A stretch of DNA of 64,000 nt from Kitagawia praeruptora (GCA_037693485.1 CM075352.1:21696001-21760000); one strand, 5' to 3'. Shown: positions 1-13,859, numbered from the stretch's first letter. Program-made: numbers and translations. The notes: generated from the letters alone by a model not told the origin.

Positions 1-34
1 GCTCCAAAACATTAAACCTCATATAATATCAATA

Positions 35-78
35 ACATATTATATTAACTATGAGACCTCATAGTTAATATAATGTGT
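35..78. repeat. Perfect-type hairpin
   Basis: An inverted repeat has a 19-bp stem (35-53 against 60-78) containing one G-T pair, and a 6-base loop. It is AT-rich and could be a MITE remnant or a foldback. No target duplication was found. Confidence 0.7.
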
Positions 79-114
79 AAATGTTGGAGAACAATGAGAT
101 CACATTTCAAGCAA

Positions 115-385
115 TTTTTAATTTTTTTTTTGTTAATTTTTTTTATGAATGGATAGAGGGTAGAATTATAAGATTTTGTGTGAAGATACCCCTAGCGGGG
201 CCCTTTAAAATAGCTTGAAATGTAGCGAATATGTGTGTTCTCACTGTTCTCATTTTAATTTTTTTGTTAATTTTTTTATGAATGGATAGAGGGTAGAATT
301 ATAAGACTTTTTTTTGGTGAAGATGCCCCTAGCGGGGCCTTTAAAATAGCTTGAAATGTAGTGAATATGTGTGTTCTCACTGTTC
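115..385. repeat. Two-copy tandem duplication, 133-bp period
   Basis: A block with a T-rich lead, the string gaatggatagagggtag, a short GC-rich core (ccctagcggggcc) and the end tgtgtgttctcactgttctca occurs twice, with 133 bp between matching points (147 and 280). The copies differ by a few substitutions and T-run lengths. Confidence 0.8.
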
Positions 386-2042
386 TCATTCTCACCAGAG
401 CGTGACCATTAAACTGTATTAGTAAATTCATGTATGAAAATACAGTGTATATATATTATTAATATAGATTCTTTTATTAAAAATAAGTAAATTATACAAT
501 TAAATAAGCAAGTCAAAATATCGGATAAATATTCTAGTAGATTTATAGTTTATGTTCAAATTAAGGTCTTTCACCATGGCTCTCGCTTTCTGAAATTGTT
601 AAAATTTTATTTTATTGGCTTTATTATATTAAAAGTATGTTCTTATTGAAACGAATATAATAATTTGAATTTGGATATATTTTTAAACTACTTATTTTGA
701 TGGGGGTTAATTTTTTTGTGATCAACTTAGAGGGGTGACCAAAAATAAAATTAATGGGAATACATAAGCAAACTGGTACCTATAAGTACAATGACTTTAA
801 ACAAAGGTGACGTATCACTGATTGCATGAACTTATTGAATTTTAGAATAGTGTTTTAGTGATTTTGTACGCTTGGAAATTCGGTTGTTATTTTTCCGTGT
901 CATGTAGACAATGGGCCTCTAATTTGAAATAGAAGAAGTATGAGGCATTACTACCCTATAGTACATTAGCACTTAATAGCAAGCTTTGAAGTATGAATCT
1001 TACTTTTAGAGAGACGATATTTATACTTCTCAGTTCTCACTAATTCAATTCTACAGAAAATAAAGTATTGTTTATATACAAAGATCATGCATCCTATTAA
1101 TTTTACAGCTGCTACAGTGTTAAATACCAAAGACCTATCCCACTAAGTGTAGACTGTAGGACAGTTGATGTTTGCAATAGATTCTCACACCTTTGTCTGT
1201 ATAATAAGATTTACATCAGCAGATCAAAACATTTGCTTTTAATAAGACTGCATATATATTCAGTACCAATTAATTTTAAGAAGAACAACTCTCTCTTCAT
1301 CCACTTTTCTTTGGAGTGCACCTTAGTCAGCTGACATTAACATTGAAAGCCGCACTCCATTCATGAAGAACATTATTCATTGATTGTCTAGACCTTGTAA
1401 ACATTATTCCTAATTTATTAATCAAACAATTTGCACAGCCCCTGCGGGGCCAGACAGTGTGATGCAAAATTTGCACACACCAGTCAAACTTTCACAGATT
1501 TTTGTATGTATTAACTTGTTGGGCTATTAATAATATAATTGATAACAAACTAATCGAAAAATGCCAACCAAATTCTTATTCAGTGCCCTTGGGTAAATAT
1601 TAAAAAAACCGAAAAGTTGAATACTTTTTTTTATAATGGATTGTCGGGTACATAAAACTATATCAAGGCATCAACGACATTGTCACCCTAAAGGCTGGTA
1701 GCTACACTCGGACATATTTTAAAATCATATTTAAGGCTGAAGGCCACTTCTAGTGCTTTAACTGTGACACACTGCCACAATGGCACATTGCAATTTTGCA
1801 CCAATTATTACTTTGATGCTTGCAAAAGAATTACACAAATGTCAGTGGTCATTATTATCAAGGTAGAATTAGACAGGTCAGTGGTCTCTGTTAAAGAATC
1901 TGGGCAGTTGGCTTGGGAAAATTACGATTGGCAGGAACCAAGGCTTACAGGTCAGAGAGATTGACACTATGTCATTGATTTTTGAAAAATCATATTTAAG
2001 GCTGAAGGCCTAAGTGATAATATATAGTTAATTAAAAACAGA
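386..2042. other. Intergenic, no gene seen
   Basis: AT-rich sequence with many stops in all frames. A 24-bp string starting aaatcatatttaaggctgaa occurs at 1722-1745 and 1987-2010, suggesting a small degraded repeat. A short GC-rich string (cccctgcggggcc, about 1439) resembles the core of the duplication at 115-385. I see no coding or RNA gene here. Confidence 0.6.
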
Positions 2043-2906
2043 GTAACTGTGACACCCCCCAAATCCGGGGTCAGGAGATTTGGTTGCCACGCGAAAATCC
2101 TCAAAATAAAACATCTGTTTAATAATAATCATTCACTTGTGATTGTCCAACACTGGAAATATAACATCTGTGACCCCAAACATACCAAGATCTTTTAAGG
2201 TTATAGGGCTAGAAACAAGAATCCAAATTCCATTAAATAAAAAGTTCATTCTTTACAACATTCTCTCTTTGATCAAATCTTAAATCACTGGTGTAGCTTC
2301 GATAAGAAGTACGCCAGACTAACTAGACCATAACATAATAATAATAATATTCGAACTCAATTATATAAAATAGATCTTACTCTAAATCCAGACATCCTGA
2401 GCCAAGTCATCTTCGAAATAGCATCACGCTTCTTCTCTTTCTGAGTTGTGCGGATACGTCTCGCCAAACTACCTTACTGAAATGTTAGAATTTACAACAG
2501 CAAGTATGAGCGAAAGAAATGCTCAGCAAGCGTATAAAAATTTTGATATAAAACCAGGATTAGTGGGGCATAAAAATCAACTGAAATGTATAACAGTTTA
2601 TAGAGAAACTGAATCAACAACTGTGATATAATTCAAATCATAACTGAAATCATTTGGCATGTCATAAAAATGAATCATCTGCCAATTCACAATATATAAT
2701 AGCCATTCTGGCGATATGGATTGGATATATAAAAAAAACAAAACCCATTGCCCCCTGATCAGGTTCAAAAGCAATGGGACCCTTTATACTACCACCGGTA
2801 CATTTCTATACCCGTGTGTATAACCCGGATTTCAATGAGGGTACCAAAATAGGCAAGTAATGTTAGCCTATAGGAAGATGGAATGGTTACCATATCCTCC
2901 TTAAAT

Positions 2907-3050
2907 ATTGCTGGACCATGACAGCAACCATGGCCTCCTACGCTTTATCAGTTTCCAATAAATATTGCTGGACCATGACATCAACCATGGCCTCCTACGC
3001 TTTAATATTTTGCTGGACCATGACAGCAACCATGGCCTCCTACGCTTTAA
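2907..3050. repeat. Three-copy repeat inside the LTR
   Basis: Three copies of a roughly 40-bp block that begins ttgctggaccatgacagcaa and ends in tacgcttta start near 2908, 2963 and 3010. Each contains CCATGG. The same triplet recurs in the right LTR at 8700-8843. Confidence 0.85.
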
Positions 3051-5080
3051 AATTTTCCAATCCAATAGAGCAATTTCCGAATTCAACAGGAAATGCTTAG
3101 TTTCACATACAGTTCACATCCCTATTATTTACTACGATAATAAGGATATGAAGAGTTTATCTTAAACAATTCCCCACATCAAGGGTACCAATATCAAGCA
3201 ACTGTGTTCGCACAAAAAATATTTAAGAATCACAAATAGCTCTGAATAATAGCTATTCGTCATGATATGAATAAATGAAACAGAAAATAAAAAGTGTTTA
3301 GGATGATCAAGAAAATACTTGCCTCTGGACCTTAGCTATTGCGCAAAGTCGAGGTAACCCGTCTACCTTCTTCTTCTATCTTACGTCATCATATCCTCTG
3401 TTGATCATTCGCTGGTTAGACGCTCTTGCGATTGCCACGAGTCTGATCCGTTGACATCGAGCCCGCGCGTCTACTTCTATAGTTAAACATAAGCTGGTAC
3501 TTCAGTCTTCAGACATCAAGTTCTACTTTTATAAACACTTACAAATTCCATTCGAATGTATTAACCCTGCTTACCAATGTCTCTGTCGGAAGAAAATAAT
3601 TGGAAATGTCCCCTTTGAACATAGACGTTTTCCCGGTGTTAAAACACCTCGCAAGTAAACCAGTAATTCCACAAACAATACTTTCATCTCCAACCTTCTT
3701 TATTACAATCCACACAATACTGCATCCATCTCCAACTTCCTTTATTAAACATTTACTTATCTCCGCTGACAAACCTAAGTCAATATTCACCAATTAATCC
3801 TTGCGAAAATAAACGATATCCGACCATTGTTGCCAGTAAATTAAAGAAAACATCGTCTACTCTTAATGATATCTAATATAAACCATATAAACAATTAACA
3901 CACATAACTATATATATCGATCAAAACTCGATTTGCATCATAACCCTCGATACTTAATACCTTAATAATTCACATTGCACGTAAAGAGACTCAGTAAATA
4001 GATCACATAATCACATAGCATATTGATCAGATCATAAAAAGATTTTATCTAATATTTTTAAAACAGAAAACGGTTCAAAATCTTAATTATCGGATATAAC
4101 CGACTCAATAAAAAGGTTTGGTAAAAAAAAAAAAATTGATCCAAATTTAAAAGTTGAATTTTAACTTAAAACTATTTTTATAAGAACCGGGTCATTTTTC
4201 TAATTCCAGAAATACTTTTCTCGTTGAAAACGGACAAACGGTTTAATTAATACGCAATTAATAAGAATAATTCAATTAATAATTAAATTAATTGAATATT
4301 CAAATTAATTATTTATTAATCAACTCAAGCGATAGATAATCCTCAAAACATTTATCTTATTCTTCGATTAAAGAAACATGATAATCAATTAATCCTCAAG
4401 ACAGGATTATTCCTCGAAACAATAATTAATCCTGGAGATACATCATTAATCCTCAAATCAAATACATATATACTTGTCACGTAACCAATCAACACATAGC
4501 ACGGATACGACTCACCATTAAAAGAGCACTCAAATTATTATTATAATATTTAAAAGTATTTTTAGAATAATTAAAAGAATTTTAAAAGATTTAAATAACT
4601 CTTCCCGAATCGAAAAGGATCATTAATAAACCCTTTGGTTAATTATTGAATCCCCAAAATATTTTTAGTAAATATTTAATCCGGGTTTATAAATAATTTT
4701 AGAATTTTAAAACTATTTTTACCGTTCCCGGATTATTTTTAGGATTTAAAACAATTTTATTCCATTTTAAATCACTTTTAAACAGAAAATTGGTTAATAA
4801 TCCCAAATAAATTAATTAGAATCAAGTAATAATTAATTAATAAAATTATCTAATAAATAATTACATTTATTAGATAATCAAATTAATTAAATCATTATTT
4901 GAGATTAATTAATATAATTAAAAGAATTTAATTCTTAATTATTCCGAATTAAAAACAAATAAATAAAGAAATAAAGAAATAATTAAAATAAAATTCGGAA
5001 ATAAATTCTAGATTTATAAAACATTTTCAGAAAATAAAATTTCTGAAATTAATAATTTAATTCAGAATTATAAATTAATT

Positions 5081-5171
5081 AAAGTAAATAAAAGTAAATA
5101 AAATTAAATAAAAGTAAATAAAAGTAATTAAAAGTAAATAAAAGTAAAAATAATTGGTAAAAAGTAAAAAT
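5081..5171. repeat. AAAGTAAAT short-unit array in the LTR
   Basis: Imperfect repeats of aaagtaaata and aaattaaata run for about 90 bp. The matching array in the other LTR is at 10874-10964. Confidence 0.8.
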
Positions 5172-6510
5172 CAATTCCAAAATCACTTTTCAGAAATTGT
5201 TAACAGATTTTTAGGATTAAACGGGTACTGTTCATCACCATCTTCGTTGTTCTTCGTATGAATGCTCGAAGAACATCACCACCATCAATGGCAGTTTTCC
5301 CAGAAACCGGTCACCGGAATTTTTTTCCGGCGAACTCCGGCGACCACAAAAACGTACCATTCGATACGTTTTCGGTACCAAAATCGCTCCAAATCACATT
5401 CTAAACACAACCGTACCATTCAAACACACCCAGAATCCCCCGAACCCAGATTCCGACCAAAACCGAAGTAAAATCCGGCGATTCCACCGGTAACTTCGAT
5501 TTCTCTCATTTCTCCACCAAATTCAACGTTCTATACACCAAATCAAAGCCCAAGAGTTCAATGACTCATAACAATCATCAAAAACATCAAACAATCATCA
5601 CATAATCCGGAAAATTGAAAATTATTCTCACCCCCACAAAAATCGATTTCGAGTTTTAAGCTACTAAAAATCAAACAAAAATTATCATGATGCTCCTGGG
5701 ATTATATACAATCTATAGACACTAACCACATCAACAACAAATCACTACACAATCCACAGCAAATTAAACAAGTTCGAAAATTAAAATAAAAAAACAAATT
5801 TTCGAATCAGACAATTTTGGTTATGAACACCTACATAAACATGTAGTAGAGATCAAGAGCTTCAGTTTGGTTACCCATATGAACGATTTGGATGCCGGAA
5901 TCACTGTCAAAAGTGTGTTTGATCTCCAAGAACACCAAGAACAATATTCAAAGAATTTTCAGAAAATAAAAATCAAAAATCTGATTTTTGATTAATTTTA
6001 ACAATTAAAAATAAAATTCTGCTATTTATATAAATCTGAAAATTAATACCCCAAAAATATTTTTAACCCCTAATTAAAATTATTAAGCCCTAAAAATCAT
6101 TTTTATGGGATAAAAATGTAAAATTTTTATTTTTAAACAAATACAATATATATGTCAAAATTCCCCAAAAATTATGAACATTACAAAAATTACAAAATAA
6201 TGCATCTTTAAATATCTTATCATTATATAAAAATAATTTTATCAAAATCAAGGCCTCGGATTCAGTATAGGGGCTGGATCCGGAATTTAAAATGCAAAAT
6301 AACTGTATTATAAAAATATAAAAATTACAGAAACATAGAATAAAATATTCTATGATACACAGAAGTCACATAACACATATGGGATAATTTTCCTATTTAA
6401 TAAAAATCATAACGCGTTTAATTGCATTAAAAATAAACTAACACAAATTAAAATCAACTAAAAATATATTTTAATATAATAAATTACACGTAATTTTCCG
6501 GGTCGTTACA

Positions 6511-7840
6511 GACTTCCCCCCTTATAAGGATTCCGTCCTCGGAATCAACTAAGGCAACTAGTGAGGTTCCTTAACTCCTTCATCATCAATAATTGCTTTC
6601 CAAAACTGGGGATAGTGTCCTTCTTAAACAACCTTTCCAAAATCTCATTTCACTTTAGGGTCTCTATCTGACACAGTCATCACTGAAGTCGTACAACCCA
6701 TCATTATTCGCTTCAAATATGGCTTGACCAACTTTCCATTAATATAATATCCTTGAGAGAGAGAGTGAATTGATTCCATTGATATGTCACTGATATTCTA
6801 ATCATTTTAGGACTCGTTCTTACTCTTGGAGATTCCGTTGCGAATCTAACTTCTATCAGCGAATTTCGTTTATCCTGACCTGATTGGCATACCCTTGAAA
6901 TTCAATAGAGATAACAAGAATCATAAAATTTTGAAGAAGAAGGATTCCATATCATAGCAAATGTTCCACAATTGTGGTTATGAATAAAGCAACTTGATTT
7001 GAAATGAAAGAATAACCGAGAGATCAATATGATCACATGAACCCGACGTTGTGTGTCTTAGCTCCGACATTTACAATTAAAGGTGATCAGCCTTCTTGTA
7101 ATACACAACACACCAGTGATGGCGTCCCATCCAACTTCTATCACACAGACAGATATACCTGGTGTCCCCTATAAATAGGGTTGTTCGTCTCAGTAGGAGT
7201 AGAGAAATATGAAAGGAATTCCAAATTTGTTATTTTCCGAAAAGAAAAACCAGGAAGAAAGTACCGAACAAGTGGTACTATATTGCAAATAAGATTATTA
7301 ATCATTGGAGAAAACAAAAAGTTGAAAGTCTCAGAAATTTAAAAATAGGTTTCATAGTAACCACTGAAACAATTGAGATTCAAAATGGAGATTGAACACA
7401 AGTATCAAAATGTCACTGTTTAGAATATGAGATATATCTTTTAACGAATACCACTTTAGGAGGGATATCAAAATAATTCATAGAAAGAAAAGGTATTGCC
7501 ATGGTCTCTCATAATGTCTTCTTTGCCAATTCCTTCGATAGCTCGTCATTCGAATTTAAGCTTCTTCCGTTCCACGTTTAAAAAAAATATCGTTATCGTA
7601 CGTCGTCATCAACTCGTAATAATCTCTGAAGATTCCACAGTAGACATCTCCATTCGCCAGGCGATCTATCCAATTCAGCACAACTATCTCAAACGAGTAC
7701 CCCAATCTTAACTTATTAATTGGTACTATATCCAATAGTCCAACACGAACTCTACATGAGCTCTGACGTTCCTTACTTAGCTATACACACTCCTACACAC
7801 TCACGTTTCTAGTTTACTATAACCCTGCTCTGATACCAAC
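6511..7840 (-). other. Non-coding interior of the LARD-like element
   Basis: The 1,330-bp interior has no gag, protease, RT or integrase motif in any frame. Read on the minus strand, the last codons before the purine tract give DSEDGILIRGEV, which may be a relic of a pol C terminus (inference). Next to the left LTR the plus strand reads gacttccccccttataagg, so the minus strand carries a G-rich polypurine tract directly before the 3' LTR. Confidence 0.7.
7821..7838 (-). promoter_or_regulatory. Primer-binding site (tRNA-iMet type)
   Basis: The minus strand reads TGGTATCAGAGCAGGGTT, the usual plant initiator-Met tRNA primer-binding site, two bases from the right LTR. It fixes the element's orientation. 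Confidence 0.92.
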
Positions 7841-10800
7841 TGTGACACCCCCCAAATCCGGGGTCAGGAGATTTGGTTGCCACGCGAAAATCCTCAAAAT
7901 AAAACATCTGTTTAATAATAATCATTCACTTGTGATTGTCCAACACTGGAAATATAACATCTGTGACCCCAAACATACCAAGATCTTTTAAGGTTATAGG
8001 GCTAGAAACAAGAATCCAAATTCCATTAAATAAAAAGTTCATTCTTTACAACATTCTCTCTTTGATCAAATCTTAAATCACTGGTGTAGCTTCGATAAGA
8101 AGTACGCCAGACTAACTAGACCATAACATAATAATAATAATATTCGAACTCAATTATATAAAATAGATCTTACTCTAAATCCAGACATCCTGAGCCAAGT
8201 CATCTTCGAAATAGCATCACGCTTCTTCTCTTTCTGAGTTGTGCGGATACGTCTCGCCAAACTACCTTACTGAAATGTTAGAATTTACAACAGCAAGTAT
8301 GAGCGAAAGAAATGCTCAGCAAGCGTATAAAAATTTTGATATAAAACCAGGATTAGTGGGGCATAAAAATCAACTGAAATGTATAACAGTTTATAGAGAA
8401 ACTGAATCAACAACTGTGATATAATTCAAATCATAACTGAAATCATTTGGCATGTCATAAAAATGAATCATCTGCCAATTCACAATATATAATAGCCATT
8501 CTGGCGATATGGATTGGATATATAAAAAAAACAAAACCCATTGCCCCCTGATCAGGTTCAAAAGCAATGGGACCCTTTATACTACCACCGGTACATTTCT
8601 ATACCCGTGTGTATAACCCGGATTTCAATGAGGGTACCAAAATAGGCAAGTAATGTTAGCCTATAGGAAGATGGAATGGTTACCATATCCTCCTTAAATA
8701 TTGCTGGACCATGACAGCAACCATGGCCTCCTACGCTTTATCAGTTTCCAATAAATATTGCTGGACCATGACATCAACCATGGCCTCCTACGCTTTAATA
8801 TTTTGCTGGACCATGACAGCAACCATGGCCTCCTACGCTTTAAAATTTTCCAATCCAATAGAGCAATTTCCGAATTCAACAGGAAATGCTTAGTTTCACA
8901 TACAGTTCACATCCCTATTATTTACTACGATAATAAGGATATGAAGAGTTTATCTTAAACAATTCCCCACATCAAGGGTACCAATATCAAGCAACTGTGT
9001 TCGCACAAAAAATATTTAAGAATCACAAATAGCTCTGAATAATAGCTATTCGTCATGATATGAATAAATGAAACAGAAAATAAAAAGTGTTTAGGATGAT
9101 CAAGAAAATACTTGCCTCTGGACCTTAGCTATTGCGCAAAGTCGAGGTAACCCGTCTACCTTCTTCTTCTATCTTACGTCATCATATCCTCTGTTGATCA
9201 TTCGCTGGTTAGACGCTCTTGCGATTGCCACGAGTCTGATCCGTTGACATCGAGCCCGCGCGTCTACTTCTATAGTTAAACATAAGCTGGTACTTCAGTC
9301 TTCAGACATCAAGTTCTACTTTTATAAACACTTACAAATTCCATTCGAATGTATTAACCCTGCTTACCAATGTCTCTGTCGGAAGAAAATAATTGGAAAT
9401 GTCCCCTTTGAACATAGACGTTTTCCCGGTGTTAAAACACCTCGCAAGTAAACCAGTAATTCCACAAACAATACTTTCATCTCCAACCTTCTTTATTACA
9501 ATCCACACAATACTGCATCCATCTCCAACTTCCTTTATTAAACATTTACTTATCTCCGCTGACAAACCTAAGTCAATATTCACCAATTAATCCTTGCGAA
9601 AATAAACGATATCCGACCATTGTTGCCAGTAAATTAAAGAAAACATCGTCTACTCTTAATGATATCTAATATAAACCATATAAACAATTAACACACATAA
9701 CTATATATATCGATCAAAACTCGATTTGCATCATAACCCTCGATACTTAATACCTTAATAATTCACATTGCACGTAAAGAGACTCAGTAAATAGATCACA
9801 TAATCACATAGCATATTGATCAGATCATAAAAAGATTTTATCTAATATTTTTAAAACAGAAAACGGTTCAAAATCTTAATTATCGGATATAACCGACTCA
9901 ATAAAAAGGTTTGGTAAAAAAAAAAAAATTGATCCAAATTTAAAAGTTGAATTTTAACTTAAAACTATTTTTATAAGAACCGGGTCATTTTTCTAATTCC
10001 AGAAATACTTTTCTCGTTGAAAACGGACAAACGGTTTAATTAATACGCAATTAATAAGAATAATTCAATTAATAATTAAATTAATTGAATATTCAAATTA
10101 ATTATTTATTAATCAACTCAAGCGATAGATAATCCTCAAAACATTTATCTTATTCTTCGATTAAAGAAACATGATAATCAATTAATCCTCAAGACAGGAT
10201 TATTCCTCGAAACAATAATTAATCCTGGAGATACATCATTAATCCTCAAATCAAATACATATATACTTGTCACGTAACCAATCAACACATAGCACGGATA
10301 CGACTCACCATTAAAAGAGCACTCAAATTATTATTATAATATTTAAAAGTATTTTTAGAATAATTAAAAGAATTTTAAAAGATTTAAATAACTCTTCCCG
10401 AATCGAAAAGGATCATTAATAAACCCTTTGGTTAATTATTGAATCCCCAAAATATTTTTAGTAAATATTTAATCCGGGTTTATAAATAATTTTAGAATTT
10501 TAAAACTATTTTTACCGTTCCCGGATTATTTTTAGGATTTAAAACAATTTTATTCCATTTTAAATCACTTTTAAACAGAAAATTGGTTAATAATCCCAAA
10601 TAAATTAATTAGAATCAAGTAATAATTAATTAATAAAATTATCTAATAAATAATTACATTTATTAGATAATCAAATTAATTAAATCATTATTTGAGATTA
10701 ATTAATATAATTAAAAGAATTTAATTCTTAATTATTCCGAATTAAAAACAAATAAATAAAGAAATAAAGAAATAATTAAAATAAAATTCGGAAATAAATT

Positions 10801-12303
10801 CTAGATTTATAAAACATTTTCAGAAAATAAAATTTCTGAAATTAATAATTTAATTCAGAATTATAAATTAATTAAAGTAAATAAAAGTAAATAAAATTAA
10901 ATAAAAGTAAATAAAAGTAATTAAAAGTAAATAAAAGTAAAAATAATTGGTAAAAAGTAAAAATCAATTCCAAAATCACTTTTCAGAAATTGTTAACAGA
11001 TTTTTAGGATTAAACGGGTACTGTTCATCACCATCTTCGTTGTTCTTCGTATGAATGCTCGAAGAACATCACCACCATCAATGGCAGTTTTCCCAGAAAC
11101 CGGTCACCGGAATTTTTTTCCGGCGAACTCCGGCGACCACAAAAACGTACCATTCGATACGTTTTCGGTACCAAAATCGCTCCAAATCACATTCTAAACA
11201 CAACCGTACCATTCAAACACACCCAGAATCCCCCGAACCCAGATTCCGACCAAAACCGAAGTAAAATCCGGCGATTCCACCGGTAACTTCGATTTCTCTC
11301 ATTTCTCCACCAAATTCAACGTTCTATACACCAAATCAAAGCCCAAGAGTTCAATGACTCATAACAATCATCAAAAACATCAAACAATCATCACATAATC
11401 CGGAAAATTGAAAATTATTCTCACCCCCACAAAAATCGATTTCGAGTTTTAAGCTACTAAAAATCAAACAAAAATTATCATGATGCTCCTGGGATTATAT
11501 ACAATCTATAGACACTAACCACATCAACAACAAATCACTACACAATCCACAGCAAATTAAACAAGTTCGAAAATTAAAATAAAAAAACAAATTTTCGAAT
11601 CAGACAATTTTGGTTATGAACACCTACATAAACATGTAGTAGAGATCAAGAGCTTCAGTTTGGTTACCCATATGAACGATTTGGATGCCGGAATCACTGT
11701 CAAAAGTGTGTTTGATCTCCAAGAACACCAAGAACAATATTCAAAGAATTTTCAGAAAATAAAAATCAAAAATCTGATTTTTGATTAATTTTAACAATTA
11801 AAAATAAAATTCTGCTATTTATATAAATCTGAAAATTAATACCCCAAAAATATTTTTAACCCCTAATTAAAATTATTAAGCCCTAAAAATCATTTTTATG
11901 GGATAAAAATGTAAAATTTTTATTTTTAAACAAATACAATATATATGTCAAAATTCCCCAAAAATTATGAACATTACAAAAATTACAAAATAATGCATCT
12001 TTAAATATCTTATCATTATATAAAAATAATTTTATCAAAATCAAGGCCTCGGATTCAGTATAGGGGCTGGATCCGGAATTTAAAATGCAAAATAACTGTA
12101 TTATAAAAATATAAAAATTACAGAAACATAGAATAAAATATTCTATGATACACAGAAGTCACATAACACATATGGGATAATTTTCCTATTTAATAAAAAT
12201 CATAACGCGTTTAATTGCATTAAAAATAAACTAACACAAATTAAAATCAACTAAAAATATATTTTAATATAATAAATTACACGTAATTTTCCGGGTCGTT
12301 ACA
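7841..12303 (-). repeat. 5' LTR of the LARD-like element
   Basis: Partner of the LTR at 2048-6510, with the same length and the same internal repeats (8700-8843 and 10874-10964). In minus orientation this is the LTR that would drive transcription. The target duplication gtaac follows directly at 12304. Confidence 0.93.
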
Positions 12304-12308
12304 GTAAC

Positions 12309-13104
12309 GGACACTAATCCAACTCAACCAAAACCCTTATTATGATTACCTATTATTCTAAACAATTCAATACACCACAACATACACCATACCAAAGTAA
12401 ACGATATTCTTCATACAAACACACATACTATACACCAATAAATATACAAAGCACTATATACAAAGTAGTATGGACACTCTAGTAATAGGTTAACTAATAA
12501 AAAACATCGGGTAATTCATTAAAACTTTAATTCTTAAATTTCAAACCAAAATCAAAACCAAACAAATATTATCCTGTCTAATTTTTAATACTGTGAAATC
12601 AATAAAAACTTAACTCTTATGGCCAAACTAAAAACCGGAACCAAATATATATGACTCGTATGGAGGTCTAGTACACATACCTTAACCCTACTTCAGGGGG
12701 TTGAGATGTTAATTTGGTGAAAAACCCAGTTTTTAAATCTGAAAAGTGCAAACATTCGTCAAAATCCAGCAGTGTGAAGATTTGAGCGGCTTGGACTTGA
12801 AGGTGAAAAATGACAGAGATAGATTTGAGTAATGATAAAATGGAGAATCAAAGAAATAAAGAAAGATAAAAAGTAAAGGATAATACAATAGTAGAGGTTT
12901 AGATTTGGGTCAATCCAATTGGGTTACTCCAAATGTTGTGTAATGACAAAAAATAGTATATGTTTAGATTTGGGTCGATCCAATCTAATTTGGGTCGCTC
13001 CAAATGCTATGTAATGGTAAAAAGGGGCATCAAAGAAATAAAGAAGATTAAGAAAATGAAGGATAATAGTATCGTTGACGGAATTTGAACCTTGAAATTT
13101 TAGT
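12309..13104. other. Intergenic with a dispersed repeat piece
   Basis: No gene is seen. Between about 12895 and 13070 the strings gggtc..tccaat and tcgctccaaatg, followed by gcatcaaagaaataaagaag, mark a dispersed repeat that recurs near 13620-13660 and 16095-16260. Confidence 0.6.
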
Positions 13105-13416
13105 AAATAAATTTAATCATGTAACATATTTAATCATTAGATCTAACAGTTTTAATTTTAAATAAAAATCTAACGGATATTATTCGTTGTATACGAATTT
13201 TTATTATATTTTGTTAGTGGTTAGAAGATATGATGTCATATTTTTGGGTATGCAATTAATAAATAAATTTAATCATGTAATATATTTAATCATTGAATCT
13301 AACAGCTCTAATTTTTAACTAAAAATCAAACGGATATTATCCGTTGTATACGAATTTTTATTATATTTTGTTAGTGGTTAGAAGATATGATGTCATATTT
13401 TTGGGTATGTATTAAT
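13105..13416. repeat. Tandem duplication, 156-bp period
   Basis: Two adjacent copies (13105-13260 and 13261-13416) contain aaataaatttaatcatgtaa and the string cgttgtatacgaatttttat. Partial third and fourth copies occur at about 13860-13934 and 14820-14881. Confidence 0.85.
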
Positions 13417-13461
13417 TATTACAATATTATGTTTTAAATTAAAAGTCAACGTGTTTTAATT

Positions 13462-13840
13462 AGAGAGAAAAAATTTATTGATTGGAAGATATGATATTTT
13501 AGGTATTTATAAAAGGTAATATCATCAATTATAAGTAAACATCTTTTAATTGAAAAAGACAATCAGCTAATTATCATTAATTATTATTAATAAAAAAATG
13601 AAGGATAATAGTAGAGGTTTAGATTGGGTTGATCCAATTGGGTCGCTCCAAATGCTGATTAGAGAGAAAAAATTTATTGATTGGAAGATATGATATTTTA
13701 TGTATTTATAAAAGGTAATATCATATCAATTATAAGTAAAAATCTTTTAATTGAAAAAGGTAATCAGCTAATTATCATTAATTATATTATTAATAAAAAA
13801 ATGAAGGATAAATAGTAGAGGTTTAGATCCCCTCAGATCT
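13462..13840. repeat. Tandem duplication, 199-bp period
   Basis: Copies start at 13462 and 13661 with agagagaaaaaatttattga and run to a gtagaggtttagat string. The second copy is slightly shorter at its end. Confidence 0.85.
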
Positions 13841-13859
13841 CCTTTATATATTTATATAA

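Larger units (their letters stand above)
2048..6510 (-). repeat. 3' LTR of the LARD-like element
   Basis: The 4,463-bp LTR lies at a constant offset of 5,793 bp from its partner from first to last base. It is non-coding; the 60-84 residue open frames inside recur identically in both LTRs and match no known domain. It contains a three-copy repeat (2907-3050) and an AAAGTAAAT-rich array (5081-5171). Confidence 0.93.
2048..12303 (-). mobile_element. LARD-like non-autonomous LTR retrotransposon
   Basis: Two direct repeats of 4,463 bp (2048-6510 and 7841-12303) flank 1,330 bp. They begin TGTGACACC and end TTACA, giving TG...CA termini. The 5-bp target duplication gtaac lies at 2043-2047 and 12304-12308. 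The tRNA-iMet-type primer-binding site lies next to the right LTR on the minus strand and a purine tract next to the left LTR, so transcription would run leftward. On the minus strand the LTR begins TGTAACGACCCGG, a start I associate with plant Ty3/gypsy elements; that assignment is inference. No gag or pol domain is present, so it must rely on a partner element. The LTRs keep the same length and the frames I compared are identical, which points to a recent insertion. Confidence 0.93.

Noticed and set aside
2446..5471. Open frames of 60-84 residues inside the long LTR, repeated at +5793
   Set aside because: They are identical in both LTRs, match no domain, and overlap on opposite strands. LTR sequence is non-coding here.
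7496..7711. 71-residue frame in the LARD interior
   Set aside because: It lies on the plus strand, opposite to the element's transcription, and has no recognisable motif.
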